Of a stretch of 64,000 nucleotides of DNA, positions 9,290 through 16,006 are shown piece after piece (the stretch's first letter is position 1; every line of letters begins with the position of its first letter). This DNA comes from an uncultured Prevotella sp. (GTDB lineage: Bacteria > Bacteroidota > Bacteroidia > Bacteroidales > Bacteroidaceae), in assembly GCA_947164965.1 (NCBI GenBank), contig CAMUYR010000003.1:62001-126000 (forward strand), written 5' to 3'. Position numbers and translations under genes: made by a program. The notes below the pieces were generated by a model. The model searched no databases and was not told the DNA's origin. It saw nothing but the letters and a program-made list of their open reading frames with translations.

Positions 9290-10368
9290 TGTTGCTTGTT
9301 ATTTTTGACTACATATTTCTGATAGTATGTGAGCAGCAGGGTGGTCATGGGCAGTGCGATAATCATACCCAGAATGCCCAACAGCGATCCCCAGATCGAC
9401 AGCGACAACAGGATGATGGCCGAGTTCAGTCCTGTCACGTGACCCATGATACGTGGAGTCAGGATGGTGTCCTGAATGAGCTGCACGATGGCGAATACGG
9501 CAATGGCCATCAGCATGATAATCCAGAAACTCTGTCCTGTATCAGCCGCTTTGACCACAGCCAGCAGAATGGTTGGTATGAATCCCACTAATTGCAGATA
9601 AGGCACCATGTTGAGCAGTCCTATGAACATACCCAGACCAATAGCCATCGGGAAGTCGATAATGAGGAAACCAATGCTGAACAGGATACCCACGCATAAG
9701 GCTACCAAACCCTGTCCACGGAAATACTTGTTCATGCCCGATTCTACGTCACCTACCAGTTGTACGGCAAATTTCCGATAGCGCTCTGGCAACAGGCCTA
9801 CCCATCCATTGCTGATTTCTTCGTAATCTAGCAAGATAAATAAGGTGTAGAGCACGACCATCGTCACTGAGAAGACGCTGAATACGATATCGAAACTCTG
9901 GGTGATAATGTCCCACACCTTAGGAACTGTCTGTTTGATGGTGTCCAGGAATCCTTCCTGCGTCACAATGGCCTTCACTTCCTCAGTCGTCAGATGGCGA
10001 TGTATGAAGTCTTCCACCAGATTAGGGATGTTGCTCATCATCTCGTCGTTGCTGACGTAGTTCACCAGCAAGTCCTTGACACGGATGCTTTCTTCCACCA
10101 TAGGCGGTATCATGAGCCAGCCCAGCCCTGTCAATACGATGCCAACCACCAGAAACGAGCAGAGGATGCCCGCAATGCGATACTTTAGGTGGCAACGATA
10201 CTGGAAGAATTTAACCAATGGAAACAGCAGGTATGCAATGAGCCATGCCAGAAAGAATGGTAACAGCACACTGCTCAGTCGGTTGAGCAACATGACGATA
10301 CCCACCACAATGATGACGCCCATCAGACTACGGATAAAACTGTCGAAAGTGATCTTTTTTTGTTCCAT
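9286..10368 (-). CDS. AI-2E family transporter (PF01594)
   Basis: Inner-membrane permease of the AI-2E/PurR-regulated family, 360 residues with about seven to eight hydrophobic segments (for example GVIIVVGIVMLLNRLSSVLL near the start and the long C-terminal pair around GLNSAIILLSLSIWGSLLGI). Members export or exchange varied substrates, and the true one here is unknown. I place the start at ATG 10366-10368 (MEQKKITFDSF) rather than at the upstream extension, because a -7 box TACCTTTGC lies at 10376-10384, which would leave the upstream part untranscribed. The gene ends in a 4-base overlap with the porin start. Confidence 0.8.
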   Translation of the reverse strand: MEQKKITFDSFIRSLMGVIIVVGIVMLLNRLSSVLLPFFLAWLIAYLLFPLVKFFQYRCHLKYRIAGILCSFLVVGIVLTGLGWLMIPPMVEESIRVKDLLVNYVSNDEMMSNIPNLVEDFIHRHLTTEEVKAIVTQEGFLDTIKQTVPKVWDIITQSFDIVFSVFSVTMVVLYTLFILLDYEEISNGWVGLLPERYRKFAVQLVGDVESGMNKYFRGQGLVALCVGILFSIGFLIIDFPMAIGLGMFIGLLNMVPYLQLVGFIPTILLAVVKAADTGQSFWIIMLMAIAVFAIVQLIQDTILTPRIMGHVTGLNSAIILLSLSIWGSLLGILGMIIALPMTTLLLTYYQKYVVKNNKQQ

Positions 10369-10375
10369 AACGGTT

Positions 10376-10458
10376 GCAAAGGTACGAAATAATTGATAAA
10401 AGGCAACGAGAAATGAAAATAATTTGGATATTTCTATAGTTATTTGTACCTTTGCTGC
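10376..10458. promoter_or_regulatory. Divergent promoters for the AI-2E permease and trmO
   Basis: Minus strand: TACCTTTGC at 10376-10384, 8 bases before the permease ATG. Plus strand: TTTG, 20 bases, then TACCTTTGC at 10447-10455, only 3 bases before the trmO ATG at 10459. Both transcripts would be leaderless or nearly so. Confidence 0.7.
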
Positions 10459-11121
10459 ATGAATATACATCCTATAGCCTATTTTCGTTCGCCTTTCACG
10501 TCGAAGTTTGGCATTCCTCGTCAGAGTGGACTTGTCGACGAACTGGTTGGACGCATCGAGTTTACACCCGATTATCGCCAGCCTGAAGCACTGCGTGGCA
10601 TGGAGGGTTATGACTACCTTTGGCTCATCTGGGGATTCTCTGAGAATGTGGATGCCGAAAAACATCCCACCGTCCGTCCACCCTTGTTGGGAGGCAACGA
10701 ACGGGTAGGGGTGTGGGCCACGCGTTCACCCTTCCGTCCTAACAATCTGGGTCTGTCGTCAGTCCGCATTGTCCGCATCGATGCCACTGTGCCTTATATT
10801 GAGGTGGCTGGTGCCGACCTGATGGATGGCACACCCATCTACGACATCAAACCCTATCTGCCCTATGTCGACAGCCATGCCGATGCACGTGGTGGCTTTA
10901 CCGATGATAAGCAATGGCAGCAGTTGCAGGTCGAATTACCTAGCGACCTGCCTGCCTCATGGTCAGAATCAGATATTCAAAGTCTCAAGTCCGTGCTGTC
11001 CCTCGATCCTCGTCCTCACTATCATGCCGACCCTCAGCGCGAGTACGTCATGCCTTTCCGGGACTACGAAGTCCATTTCATCGTTTCCGACACCGTCCTT
11101 CGTGTCCTGTCCATTGCATAA
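10459..11121 (+). CDS. trmO: tRNA (adenine(37)-N6)-methyltransferase TrmO
   Basis: TrmO/TsaA-fold enzyme, 220 residues. It uses S-adenosylmethionine to methylate N6 of t6A37 in threonine tRNAs, which improves decoding. Visible hallmarks: IAYFRSPFTSKFGIPRQSGL at the N-terminus, the beta-barrel core with RSPFRPNNLGLSSVRI, GADLMDGTPIYDIKPYLPYVD, and a C-terminal extension (from about 160) with DPRPHYHADPQREYVMPF. I chose ATG 10459 over the upstream in-frame ATG at 10444 because the upstream one lies within the promoter. Stand-alone gene, divergent from the permease operon. Confidence 0.9.
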   Translation: MNIHPIAYFRSPFTSKFGIPRQSGLVDELVGRIEFTPDYRQPEALRGMEGYDYLWLIWGFSENVDAEKHPTVRPPLLGGNERVGVWATRSPFRPNNLGLSSVRIVRIDATVPYIEVAGADLMDGTPIYDIKPYLPYVDSHADARGGFTDDKQWQQLQVELPSDLPASWSESDIQSLKSVLSLDPRPHYHADPQREYVMPFRDYEVHFIVSDTVLRVLSIA

Positions 11122-11138
11122 TAACGCATTGTTTTTTC

Positions 11139-11191
11139 TATAATTATGAGCTCTGCGACCATGAAATTCCAAAATTATTCGTATCTTTGCA
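11139..11191 (+). promoter_or_regulatory. Promoter segment repeated at 14360-14412
   Basis: Fifty-three bases ending in TATCTTTGC (11182-11190) upstream of the TSCPD gene. They match 46 of 53 bases at 14360-14412, including a shared GCGACCATGAAAT in the spacer region. The copy drives an unrelated gene, so the promoter region itself looks duplicated or mobile. Confidence 0.75.
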
Positions 11192-11211
11192 ACCATAAAC
11201 TCAGATAAGAT

Positions 11212-11481
11212 ATGAAGACAAAACACATCATGTACAAAACCACTGGCATGTGTTCCCAGATGATCGACGTGACAGCCGACGAGAATAACATCATCCAGCA
11301 AGTGTTCTTCCTTGGTGGATGCAACGGCAACCTGCAGGGTATCAGCCAACTAGTGCGTGGGCAGCATATTGACGATGTCCTTCCCCGCCTCAATGGTATC
11401 CGTTGCGGCACGAAGGGTACCTCCTGTCCTGACCAGCTATGCAGAGCCTTGGAGCAGCTGAAGAACAAAGAGGCAGAATAA
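11212..11481 (+). CDS. TSCPD domain-containing protein
   Basis: Small protein of 89 residues matching the short TIGR03905-type TSCPD family. It is named for the C-terminal TSCPD motif, seen here as GTSCPDQL, with further conserved elements MYKTTGMCSQMI and FFLGGCNGNLQGISQLVRG. Related domains occur at the end of some ribonucleotide reductases, and conserved cysteines suggest metal or redox chemistry, but the role of the stand-alone form is not known. Its own promoter lies 20 bases upstream. A 70-base hairpin element begins 3 bases after the stop and probably ends the transcript. Confidence 0.8.
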   Translation: MKTKHIMYKTTGMCSQMIDVTADENNIIQQVFFLGGCNGNLQGISQLVRGQHIDDVLPRLNGIRCGTKGTSCPDQLCRALEQLKNKEAE

Positions 11482-11483
11482 AA

Positions 11484-11553
11484 GATCATGGGGACGGTTC
11501 TCCTGATCCGTCGTCGCAAGGCGACTGTGATCAGGAGAACCGTCCCCATGATC
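11484..11553. repeat. 70-base REP-like hairpin, copy 1
   Basis: Perfect 25-bp arms (11484-11508 and 11529-11553; outer GATCATGGGGACGG) enclose a 20-base centre with an inner stem GTCGC/GCGAC. A second copy lies at 15388-15459 in which one stem pair differs on both arms. It sits between a plus-strand stop and a minus-strand stop. Confidence 0.9.
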
Positions 11554-11596
11554 CCAGTGGAAATCGCAGAGACCAGTGCACTTGAGCAGGGAGTTC

Positions 11597-11902
11597 TTAT
11601 GCTGCTTCATAAAACACTTGTCCGACTCTATCGATATGATCTCCGATTGGGGTTCCCTTTTTCTTCTGATAATCCAAAAGGTCAATAGAGTAAAGCAGCT
11701 CTAGGTCTTCTATGTCGCATTGAACATCCAACAACAAGCGATAGTCAATGTCTTTGCCAATAATAGCAAGATCAATATCCGATCCAGGACGAAAGTTCCC
11801 TTTCGACCTGGAGCCGAAAATCAGAACCTTTTGGATGTTCGAATAACGTCGAAAAACATCTTGCAGTTCCTGTATCACTGTATCGCTAAGACCGAATTTC
11901 AT
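11597..11902 (-). CDS. MntA-type nucleotidyltransferase antitoxin
   Basis: Minimal nucleotidyltransferase of 101 residues with the GSx10DxD signature (GSRSKGNFRPGSDIDLAI at residues 31-48). In HepT/MntA (type VII) modules such proteins AMPylate a tyrosine next to the HEPN active site and so silence the toxin. The start overlaps the hepT-like stop by four bases (ATGA), the gene order toxin then antitoxin. The C-terminal half (LLDYQKKKGTPIGDHIDRVG) is typical of the HI0073-like branch. The module is intact here, unlike the two related loci at 15.5 and 34.9 kb. Confidence 0.85.
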   Translation of the reverse strand: MKFGLSDTVIQELQDVFRRYSNIQKVLIFGSRSKGNFRPGSDIDLAIIGKDIDYRLLLDVQCDIEDLELLYSIDLLDYQKKKGTPIGDHIDRVGQVFYEAA

Positions 11903-12339
11903 GTTTGATGATAGTCAGATTGTTGTGATAATAACTTTAAATCCTCATCTAATTTCTTTAATAGTGGAGCATAATCACTATAGATTAGCTTGATAATGGG
12001 TAGAACCTCTTGTTCGTCGTAAACATGGCTCAGAGTATTTCTGGATTTTGCCATCTTTCTCCATCCATCGTGGTCCGAGATCAATCCATCTTCAAATGCC
12101 GTCTTCATAGTGCCGTTGGGCCCCATCATAAACTCATAGCCTTTAAACAGAAGAAGATCTTGCAGCACTTTCCAGGATAACTCAAAAGTGTATTCGAAGC
12201 GTTGTACCAACCCTTCAAGTTCTAATTCTGATAAATCATCCATGAATCGATCCGCCTCTGTTACCTCAAGTAGTCTTTGGCATGCCTTATGGAAGTTTGC
12301 ATATCGCTGAATCCACCTTACATCTGTTTCTTGTTCCAT
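11899..12339 (-). CDS. HepT-like HEPN toxin / nucleotidyltransferase substrate-binding protein
   Basis: HEPN-fold protein of 146 residues (HI0074/TIGR01987-like). The RNase motif Rx4HxY is complete (RNTLSHVY), preceded by WKVLQDLLLFKGYEF and the conserved GPNGTMKTAFEDGLI region. It would act as an RNA-cleaving toxin restrained by the adjoining MntA-type protein. I chose ATG 12337-12339 (MEQETDVRW): the longer reading begins at a TTG inside the -7 box TATCTTTGC (12360-12368, minus strand). An AGGAA stretch stands just before this ATG. Confidence 0.85.
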   Translation of the reverse strand: MEQETDVRWIQRYANFHKACQRLLEVTEADRFMDDLSELELEGLVQRFEYTFELSWKVLQDLLLFKGYEFMMGPNGTMKTAFEDGLISDHDGWRKMAKSRNTLSHVYDEQEVLPIIKLIYSDYAPLLKKLDEDLKLLSQQSDYHQT

Positions 12340-12424
12340 TTCCTTTTTCTTTTTATTTTGCAAAGATAGAAAGTTTATCTGAAGATTCCAAATTTTAAAG
12401 AAAAAAAATTTAATAACAAGAAGA

Positions 12425-13009
12425 TTATGTTTCGTTGATCACCAGTTCCCTCGGTAGCGTAATCACCTTTAGTCGTTCATACCAGATGCGAGTCGAACCA
12501 GCCACGTGCTTCTGCGTATGTCCACTGATAATGTAGTAGTTGGCAGTGTATTCGTCCATCATATCGAGGAACACCTTTTTGATTCGCGAACACTTTTCGT
12601 TGATGGCGTTGTCCAATGGATTCACCAGATGTTCAATGCCATCCGTTATTTTCTCCTTGTCCATCAGCTTTGCCGTTGCCATATAGTATTGTGTCAACTC
12701 CTCCCGATAGTTGCTCAGCCGTTTAAACTCAATACCCTCAGGATGAGCCAGAAACAGCAAGTAGACCGCCTTATGTACAGGTTGCAACTCCACCTCTTTC
12801 TGATGATAGTCTAAGAGAATGAATCTGTAATCCTTTGTAATCAGCAGTCTGCTCAGTCTTCTCTTAGCCGCTTCTATTCGCAACGCTTCAAGCACAGGCA
12901 CACCAATAGCTCGCAACAACAGGTCGTTGCGCCCAGCATCCGCAAGTTCTCTCACCATCGCCGAGAGTTCTTCAGCTATTATTTCTGGTGTTCTTTCTGT
13001 TGATGGCAT
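12425..13009 (-). CDS. Unknown protein paired with the FtsZ paralogue
   Basis: Protein of 194 residues that I do not recognise. It is soluble, mostly helical and charged, without signal peptide or membrane segments. A central stretch (LLDYHQKEVELQPVHKAVYLLFLAHPEGI, about 87-115) resembles a winged-helix or tetratricopeptide-like adaptor region found in Prevotella proteins of unknown role, but the match is weak. Its ATG shares one base with the stop of the FtsZ-like gene (TAATG), so the two are translated together and probably act together (inference). Confidence 0.6.
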   Translation of the reverse strand: MPSTERTPEIIAEELSAMVRELADAGRNDLLLRAIGVPVLEALRIEAAKRRLSRLLITKDYRFILLDYHQKEVELQPVHKAVYLLFLAHPEGIEFKRLSNYREELTQYYMATAKLMDKEKITDGIEHLVNPLDNAINEKCSRIKKVFLDMMDEYTANYYIISGHTQKHVAGSTRIWYERLKVITLPRELVINET

Positions 13010-14241
13010 TATTCTTCGGAGTCTTGGATGATACTTTTAAGCCATTGTCCTAATCTTTCTCCAATCGTCGTATGATGCTTCGTTGCTTCTTCCTCCTTGA
13101 CAGAAGGCTCTGGCTCAGGGGCAGGCTCAACCACGAAATCAGGTTCTTGCCCAGGTTCAGGCAGAGGATTCTCGATGGGTCTGTATAGCTGTTTTATCAG
13201 CCCTTCGTAGTAAGCATCGTCTTTTTTCGCTTCATCCCTTTCTTCATGTTCCTCCATACCTGTGGCTAGAATCGTCACCTTGGCATCTTCACCAATCGTG
13301 TTGTCTGTCGAAATACCCCATATCACCTCAATATCAGGATTCAGACTGTCAAAGAAATCGTCTATTTCCTGCATCTCAGGCACCATGATAGGCGCTTCCT
13401 CGCTCGAATAGATGTTAAACAGAATACGCTTGGCATGAGTAATGTCACTGCCATAGAGCAGGGGAGAGTGCAGTGCGTTCTGAATAGCCCGTTCCACACG
13501 TTTCTCACCATTAGCCCTTCCCATTGCCATGATAGCGCCACCGCCATCACGCATGGTCGTCTCCACATCACGGAAGTCAAGGTCTATACCCCCGTTGCTG
13601 TTCACTGTTATCAACTCCGAGATGCCAATCACCGCATCTTTCAGTATATTGTCAGCTCTGGCAAACGAATCTTTCACGGAAATAGGCGTATCAGCATACA
13701 CGTCGCACAGGCGTTCGTTGTTGATAATCAGTATGGCATCCACATTCTTACGCATCTCGTCGACACCCTTCAGGGCTCGGATAATTTTCTGCTTCTTCTC
13801 AAAATAGAATGGTATCGTCACAATGCCAATCGTCAACATACCCATTCGCTTGGCAACACCAGCAACGACTGGAGCCGAACCAGTACCTGTACCGCCCCCC
13901 ATGCTAGCCGTGATGAATACCATCTTCGTACCATCACTCAGCAGCTTCTCTATATCGTCAATGTTCTTTTCAGCCTCAGAGCGTCCGATTTCAGGCTTTC
14001 CTCCAGCCCCAAGTCCTTCTCCTAAAAGTATCTTGACAGGCACAGGCGATGGCGCCAGCGATTTACTATCCGTATTACATACAGCCAGACTTACTCCAGA
14101 AATCTCCTCGTTATACATGTTCCTGACAGCGTTACATCCGCCACCACCCACGCCAATCACCTTGATGATGCCTTGCATCTTATCCTCGACGGGACCAAAA
14201 ATGTCTAATATCTCTTCTGCCATATTCCCAACTTTTTCCAT
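13009..14241 (-). CDS. FtsZ paralogue outside the division cluster
   Basis: Tubulin-fold GTPase, 410 residues. The GTP-binding domain has GVGGGGCNAVRNM, NTDSKSL, GEGLGAGGKPE and the tubulin signature MGGGTGTGSAP. The synergy (T7) loop reads IDLDFRDVETTM: both aspartates are kept, but the usual Asn of NxDxxD is Asp. The C-terminal tail is Pro/Glu-rich and ends GERLGQWLKSIIQDSEE; I see no canonical FtsA/ZipA-binding peptide. No ftsA, ftsQ or mur genes are next to it, so this is likely a second FtsZ. Promoter TTTG-20-TAATTTTGC at 14249-14281 leads to ATG 14241; ATG 14223 is an alternative. The longer reading from 14280 would overlap the promoter. Confidence 0.8.
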   Translation of the reverse strand: MEKVGNMAEEILDIFGPVEDKMQGIIKVIGVGGGGCNAVRNMYNEEISGVSLAVCNTDSKSLAPSPVPVKILLGEGLGAGGKPEIGRSEAEKNIDDIEKLLSDGTKMVFITASMGGGTGTGSAPVVAGVAKRMGMLTIGIVTIPFYFEKKQKIIRALKGVDEMRKNVDAILIINNERLCDVYADTPISVKDSFARADNILKDAVIGISELITVNSNGGIDLDFRDVETTMRDGGGAIMAMGRANGEKRVERAIQNALHSPLLYGSDITHAKRILFNIYSSEEAPIMVPEMQEIDDFFDSLNPDIEVIWGISTDNTIGEDAKVTILATGMEEHEERDEAKKDDAYYEGLIKQLYRPIENPLPEPGQEPDFVVEPAPEPEPSVKEEEATKHHTTIGERLGQWLKSIIQDSEE

Positions 14242-14248
14242 TCTGACT

Positions 14249-14302
14249 GCAAAATTACTCATTTTCCATGAAAAAAACAAATCTCCGCAAGGCTTGCGGA
14301 GA
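14249..14302 (-). promoter_or_regulatory. Promoter with adjoining near-palindrome, FtsZ-like operon
   Basis: Minus-strand -7 TAATTTTGC (14249-14257) and -33 TTTG (14278-14281), spacing 20. Directly upstream lies a 21-base near-perfect palindrome, 14282-14302, centred on CCGCAAGGCTTGCGG. Similar CAAGSCTTG cores precede the promoters at 26343 and 27210. Confidence 0.65.
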
Positions 14303-14359
14303 ATTTCTTGTGGACGTTGGATAATTCGCGGTGACTGATGATTTCCAATTTCATTTTTT

Positions 14360-14412
14360 TATAATTTTGAGCGCCGCGACCATGAAATCCCAAAATAATT
14401 TGTACCTTTGCA
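14360..14412 (+). promoter_or_regulatory. Second copy of the 53-base promoter segment
   Basis: 46 of 53 bases match 11139-11191. The -7 TACCTTTGC is at 14403-14411; transcription would start about 20 bases before the ATG at 14438. Confidence 0.75.
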
Positions 14413-14437
14413 TTCATTAAGAAAGAATGAAGATCAT

Positions 14438-15061
14438 ATGAATGACGATATAACAGCAGAATCATTTATTGACGACGAAGAGATTGGCTCCTTATGCTTG
14501 GTGGCATCCGAACCTACCACCAGAAGCCTCGATGCCTTGCTGGAGGATTTGCATATAACAAAAGGCGCAGGGTTTGTTTGGACGCTGAAAGAGATTACTT
14601 TGCATGGTGAATTCAGACCATTACCTAACGAAACGAATATCTTCGTCGCTAGTGGTAAACAAGATGGTGACTTCGATAATCTGCTTAATGCAGCGCGCAA
14701 AGCTGTAGATCAAGGCTATCGTGTTTTTGTATTGCCTAATCCCAAAGGCATCCGTACAGCCGATTTTATCTTCGAGCGTAAGGGCGTTTACAGATTGTAT
14801 GATTTGAAAACCATACGAGGAAAAGGATCGGCTGGAACTAGAATGAAAGAGTCAATCGGACAAACAAATCGTGTGTTGCTCAATATGGCGACTGATTATA
14901 ATGCCCGTTTGCTAGCCTCAGACATAAAAGAGTATTTTGAAAAGAATCCTGATGCTATAGAAGTCTTAATCTTCAAAGGTAATAAAGTGTTTTCTATAAA
15001 ACGTGGCTTGGTTCAGAATAAAGCCTTCAACCGCATATTCCGAAAACAATATGAAAAATAA
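14438..15061 (+). CDS. CdiA C-terminal-like nuclease domain protein (putative)
   Basis: Soluble protein of 207 residues. The C-terminal half resembles CdiA C-terminal toxin nucleases of the PD-(D/E)xK kind: TADFIFERKG, then YDLKTIRGKG, then ESIGQTNRVLLNM, with the Asp, Asp-x-Lys and Gln expected at the active site. The N-terminal 70 residues (acidic, with FIDDEEIGSL) are not recognised. It lacks a secretion or delivery domain, so it is either an orphan toxin module or a domesticated nuclease. No obvious immunity gene follows. ATG 14438 is chosen over an upstream TTG that lies inside the promoter. The assignment rests on motif pattern only. Confidence 0.5.
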   Translation: MNDDITAESFIDDEEIGSLCLVASEPTTRSLDALLEDLHITKGAGFVWTLKEITLHGEFRPLPNETNIFVASGKQDGDFDNLLNAARKAVDQGYRVFVLPNPKGIRTADFIFERKGVYRLYDLKTIRGKGSAGTRMKESIGQTNRVLLNMATDYNARLLASDIKEYFEKNPDAIEVLIFKGNKVFSIKRGLVQNKAFNRIFRKQYEK

Positions 15062-15084
15062 AAACCACCCAAGAAGGTGGTTTT
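15061..15084. terminator. Terminator shared by the nuclease-like gene and a minus-strand small RNA
   Basis: Stem AAAACCACC / GGTGGTTTT (15061-15069, 15076-15084), loop CAAGAA, followed by T on the plus strand and by AT-rich sequence on the minus strand. The stem begins within the TAA stop region of the gene. Confidence 0.8.
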
Positions 15085-15165
15085 TAAATGGAGCAGGGGC
15101 GATAAGGTCTTACTCCCCGCACTCAGCGGCGTAGTCAAAAGCGGAACTTTGACACTGCAAAGATA
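15061..15165 (-). ncRNA. Candidate small RNA of about 90 bases
   Basis: A full Bacteroidales promoter stands on the minus strand: TTTG (15186-15189), 20 bases, TATCTTTGC (15157-15165). About 90 bases later comes the terminator at 15061-15084. Between them no ORF is visible, but three stems are: GTCAAAG/CTTTTGAC, CCGC/GCGG, and GGGGAG...CTCCCC-like pairing around TAAGACCTTA. Promoter, structure and terminator in this compact order suggest a trans-acting RNA. No known family was recognised. Confidence 0.5.
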
Positions 15166-15233
15166 CGAAGCAATTTCGAAAAAAACAAATATTTTCTCGA
15201 TTATTTTCATTTTATTTCTGATAAAACCTAATT

Positions 15234-15488
15234 CTATTCTTCCAAAATAACATGCTTCAAATATTTGGTAATAGGATTCCTAGGACTCTCAATTCCTTCT
15301 ATCCACCATATAAAAAGTAACAATGTGTCCAAAGCAATAATCTGCATCCAACCAAGAATGCCTTCCGCAGGTAACCACTTGCTCCAAGGATCATGGGGAC
15401 GGTTTTCCTGATCCGTCGTCGCAAGGCGACTGTGATCAGGAAAACCGTCCCCGTGATCCGAGAATATTATCCATGATGCAAAAGGCTC
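15234..15488 (-). pseudogene. Remnant of a membrane-protein gene interrupted by the REP-like hairpin
   Basis: An open frame without a start codon. Its 3' part reads PWSKWLPAEGILGWMQII then a hydrophobic stretch ALDTLLLFIWWIEG and ends TKYLKHVILEE. The upstream part reads EPFASWIIFSD. Between them the 70-base hairpin at 15388-15459 is translated in frame without a stop. Removing it joins SD to PWSK at a GATC. I do not recognise the parent protein. The reading might also yield a 37-residue membrane peptide from the internal ATG, but no ribosome site supports this. Confidence 0.4.
15388..15459. repeat. 70-base REP-like hairpin, copy 2
   Basis: Arms 15388-15413 and 15434-15459 pair over 26 bp with one G-T mismatch. 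Compared with copy 1 (11484-11553), a C in the left arm is T and the matching G in the right arm is A, so the pair changed from C-G to T-A. The 20-base centre is identical in both copies. Confidence 0.9.
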
Positions 15489-15505
15489 TTAAGAGCTTCT
15501 TTCAT
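15467..15505 (-). pseudogene. Truncated HEPN partner, 12 codons left
   Basis: ATG 15503-15505 overlaps the stop of the nucleotidyltransferase gene as ATGA, the standard arrangement of MNT-HEPN pairs. The reading is MKEALKSLLHHG then TAA. The first residues resemble HEPN-domain starts. After codon 12 the sequence runs into the unrelated membrane-protein remnant, so the toxin gene was probably cut by a deletion or insertion. Confidence 0.5.
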
Positions 15506-15816
15506 AATGTAATTCCTTCGTTTACAACATTGATATAGAAAGGTGTTTTAAAAGGACGGTTTTCCCATTGTTTGCGAAGCATAATCATCGGGCTGATAAG
15601 TACTCCGGTATTGAGCTCCAAATTGTATAATTCGCCAGATATTTTATCTTCTCTACGGAAATCCCTTTTATCACCATCTAATAGTATCAGCACATCAATA
15701 TCGCTATCGGCACGAGCATCGCCTCGTGCTTCTGAGCCATACAGAATTGCCGTTGCAGTAGGTTCCGTTTTCTGAATAGCCCGTTTGATTTCCTCTACTA
15801 TTTCTGGTCTTCGCAT
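15502..15816 (-). CDS. Nucleotidyltransferase (MNT) of a decayed MNT-HEPN pair
   Basis: Minimal nucleotidyltransferase, 104 residues, with GSEARGDARADSDIDVLI (GSx10DxD) at about 28-45. It would AMPylate a HEPN partner, but the partner gene is reduced to 12 codons. The rest of the protein (ISGELYNLELNTGVLISPMI) is typical of Bacteroidales MNT proteins. ATG 15814-15816 (MRRPEIVEE) is chosen: a -7 box TAACTTTGC lies about 20 bases upstream with an AAGAAAGAG ribosome site between; the longer reading to 15969 would cross the promoter. Confidence 0.8.
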   Translation of the reverse strand: MRRPEIVEEIKRAIQKTEPTATAILYGSEARGDARADSDIDVLILLDGDKRDFRREDKISGELYNLELNTGVLISPMIMLRKQWENRPFKTPFYINVVNEGITL

Positions 15817-16006
15817 AATCTCTTTCTTTTCAACTGCAAAGTTACGAATAAGCGAGGAGAAAACCAAAATATTTTTTGAATTTTCTCGAGCGGAAGTAAG
15901 TTCACCAAGGTGAAAGGTAGGAAGAATATTCCAACATTCCAAATAATTTGCTAAGATTTTTATTCCCAAACCACCAAGTCACGAGGAAACCCGTCATTCT
16001 CAATCT

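Noticed and set aside
11484..11553. Ordinary transcription terminator
   Set aside because: No T-run follows, the arms are far longer than needed, and an equal element sits inside a remnant frame at 15388.
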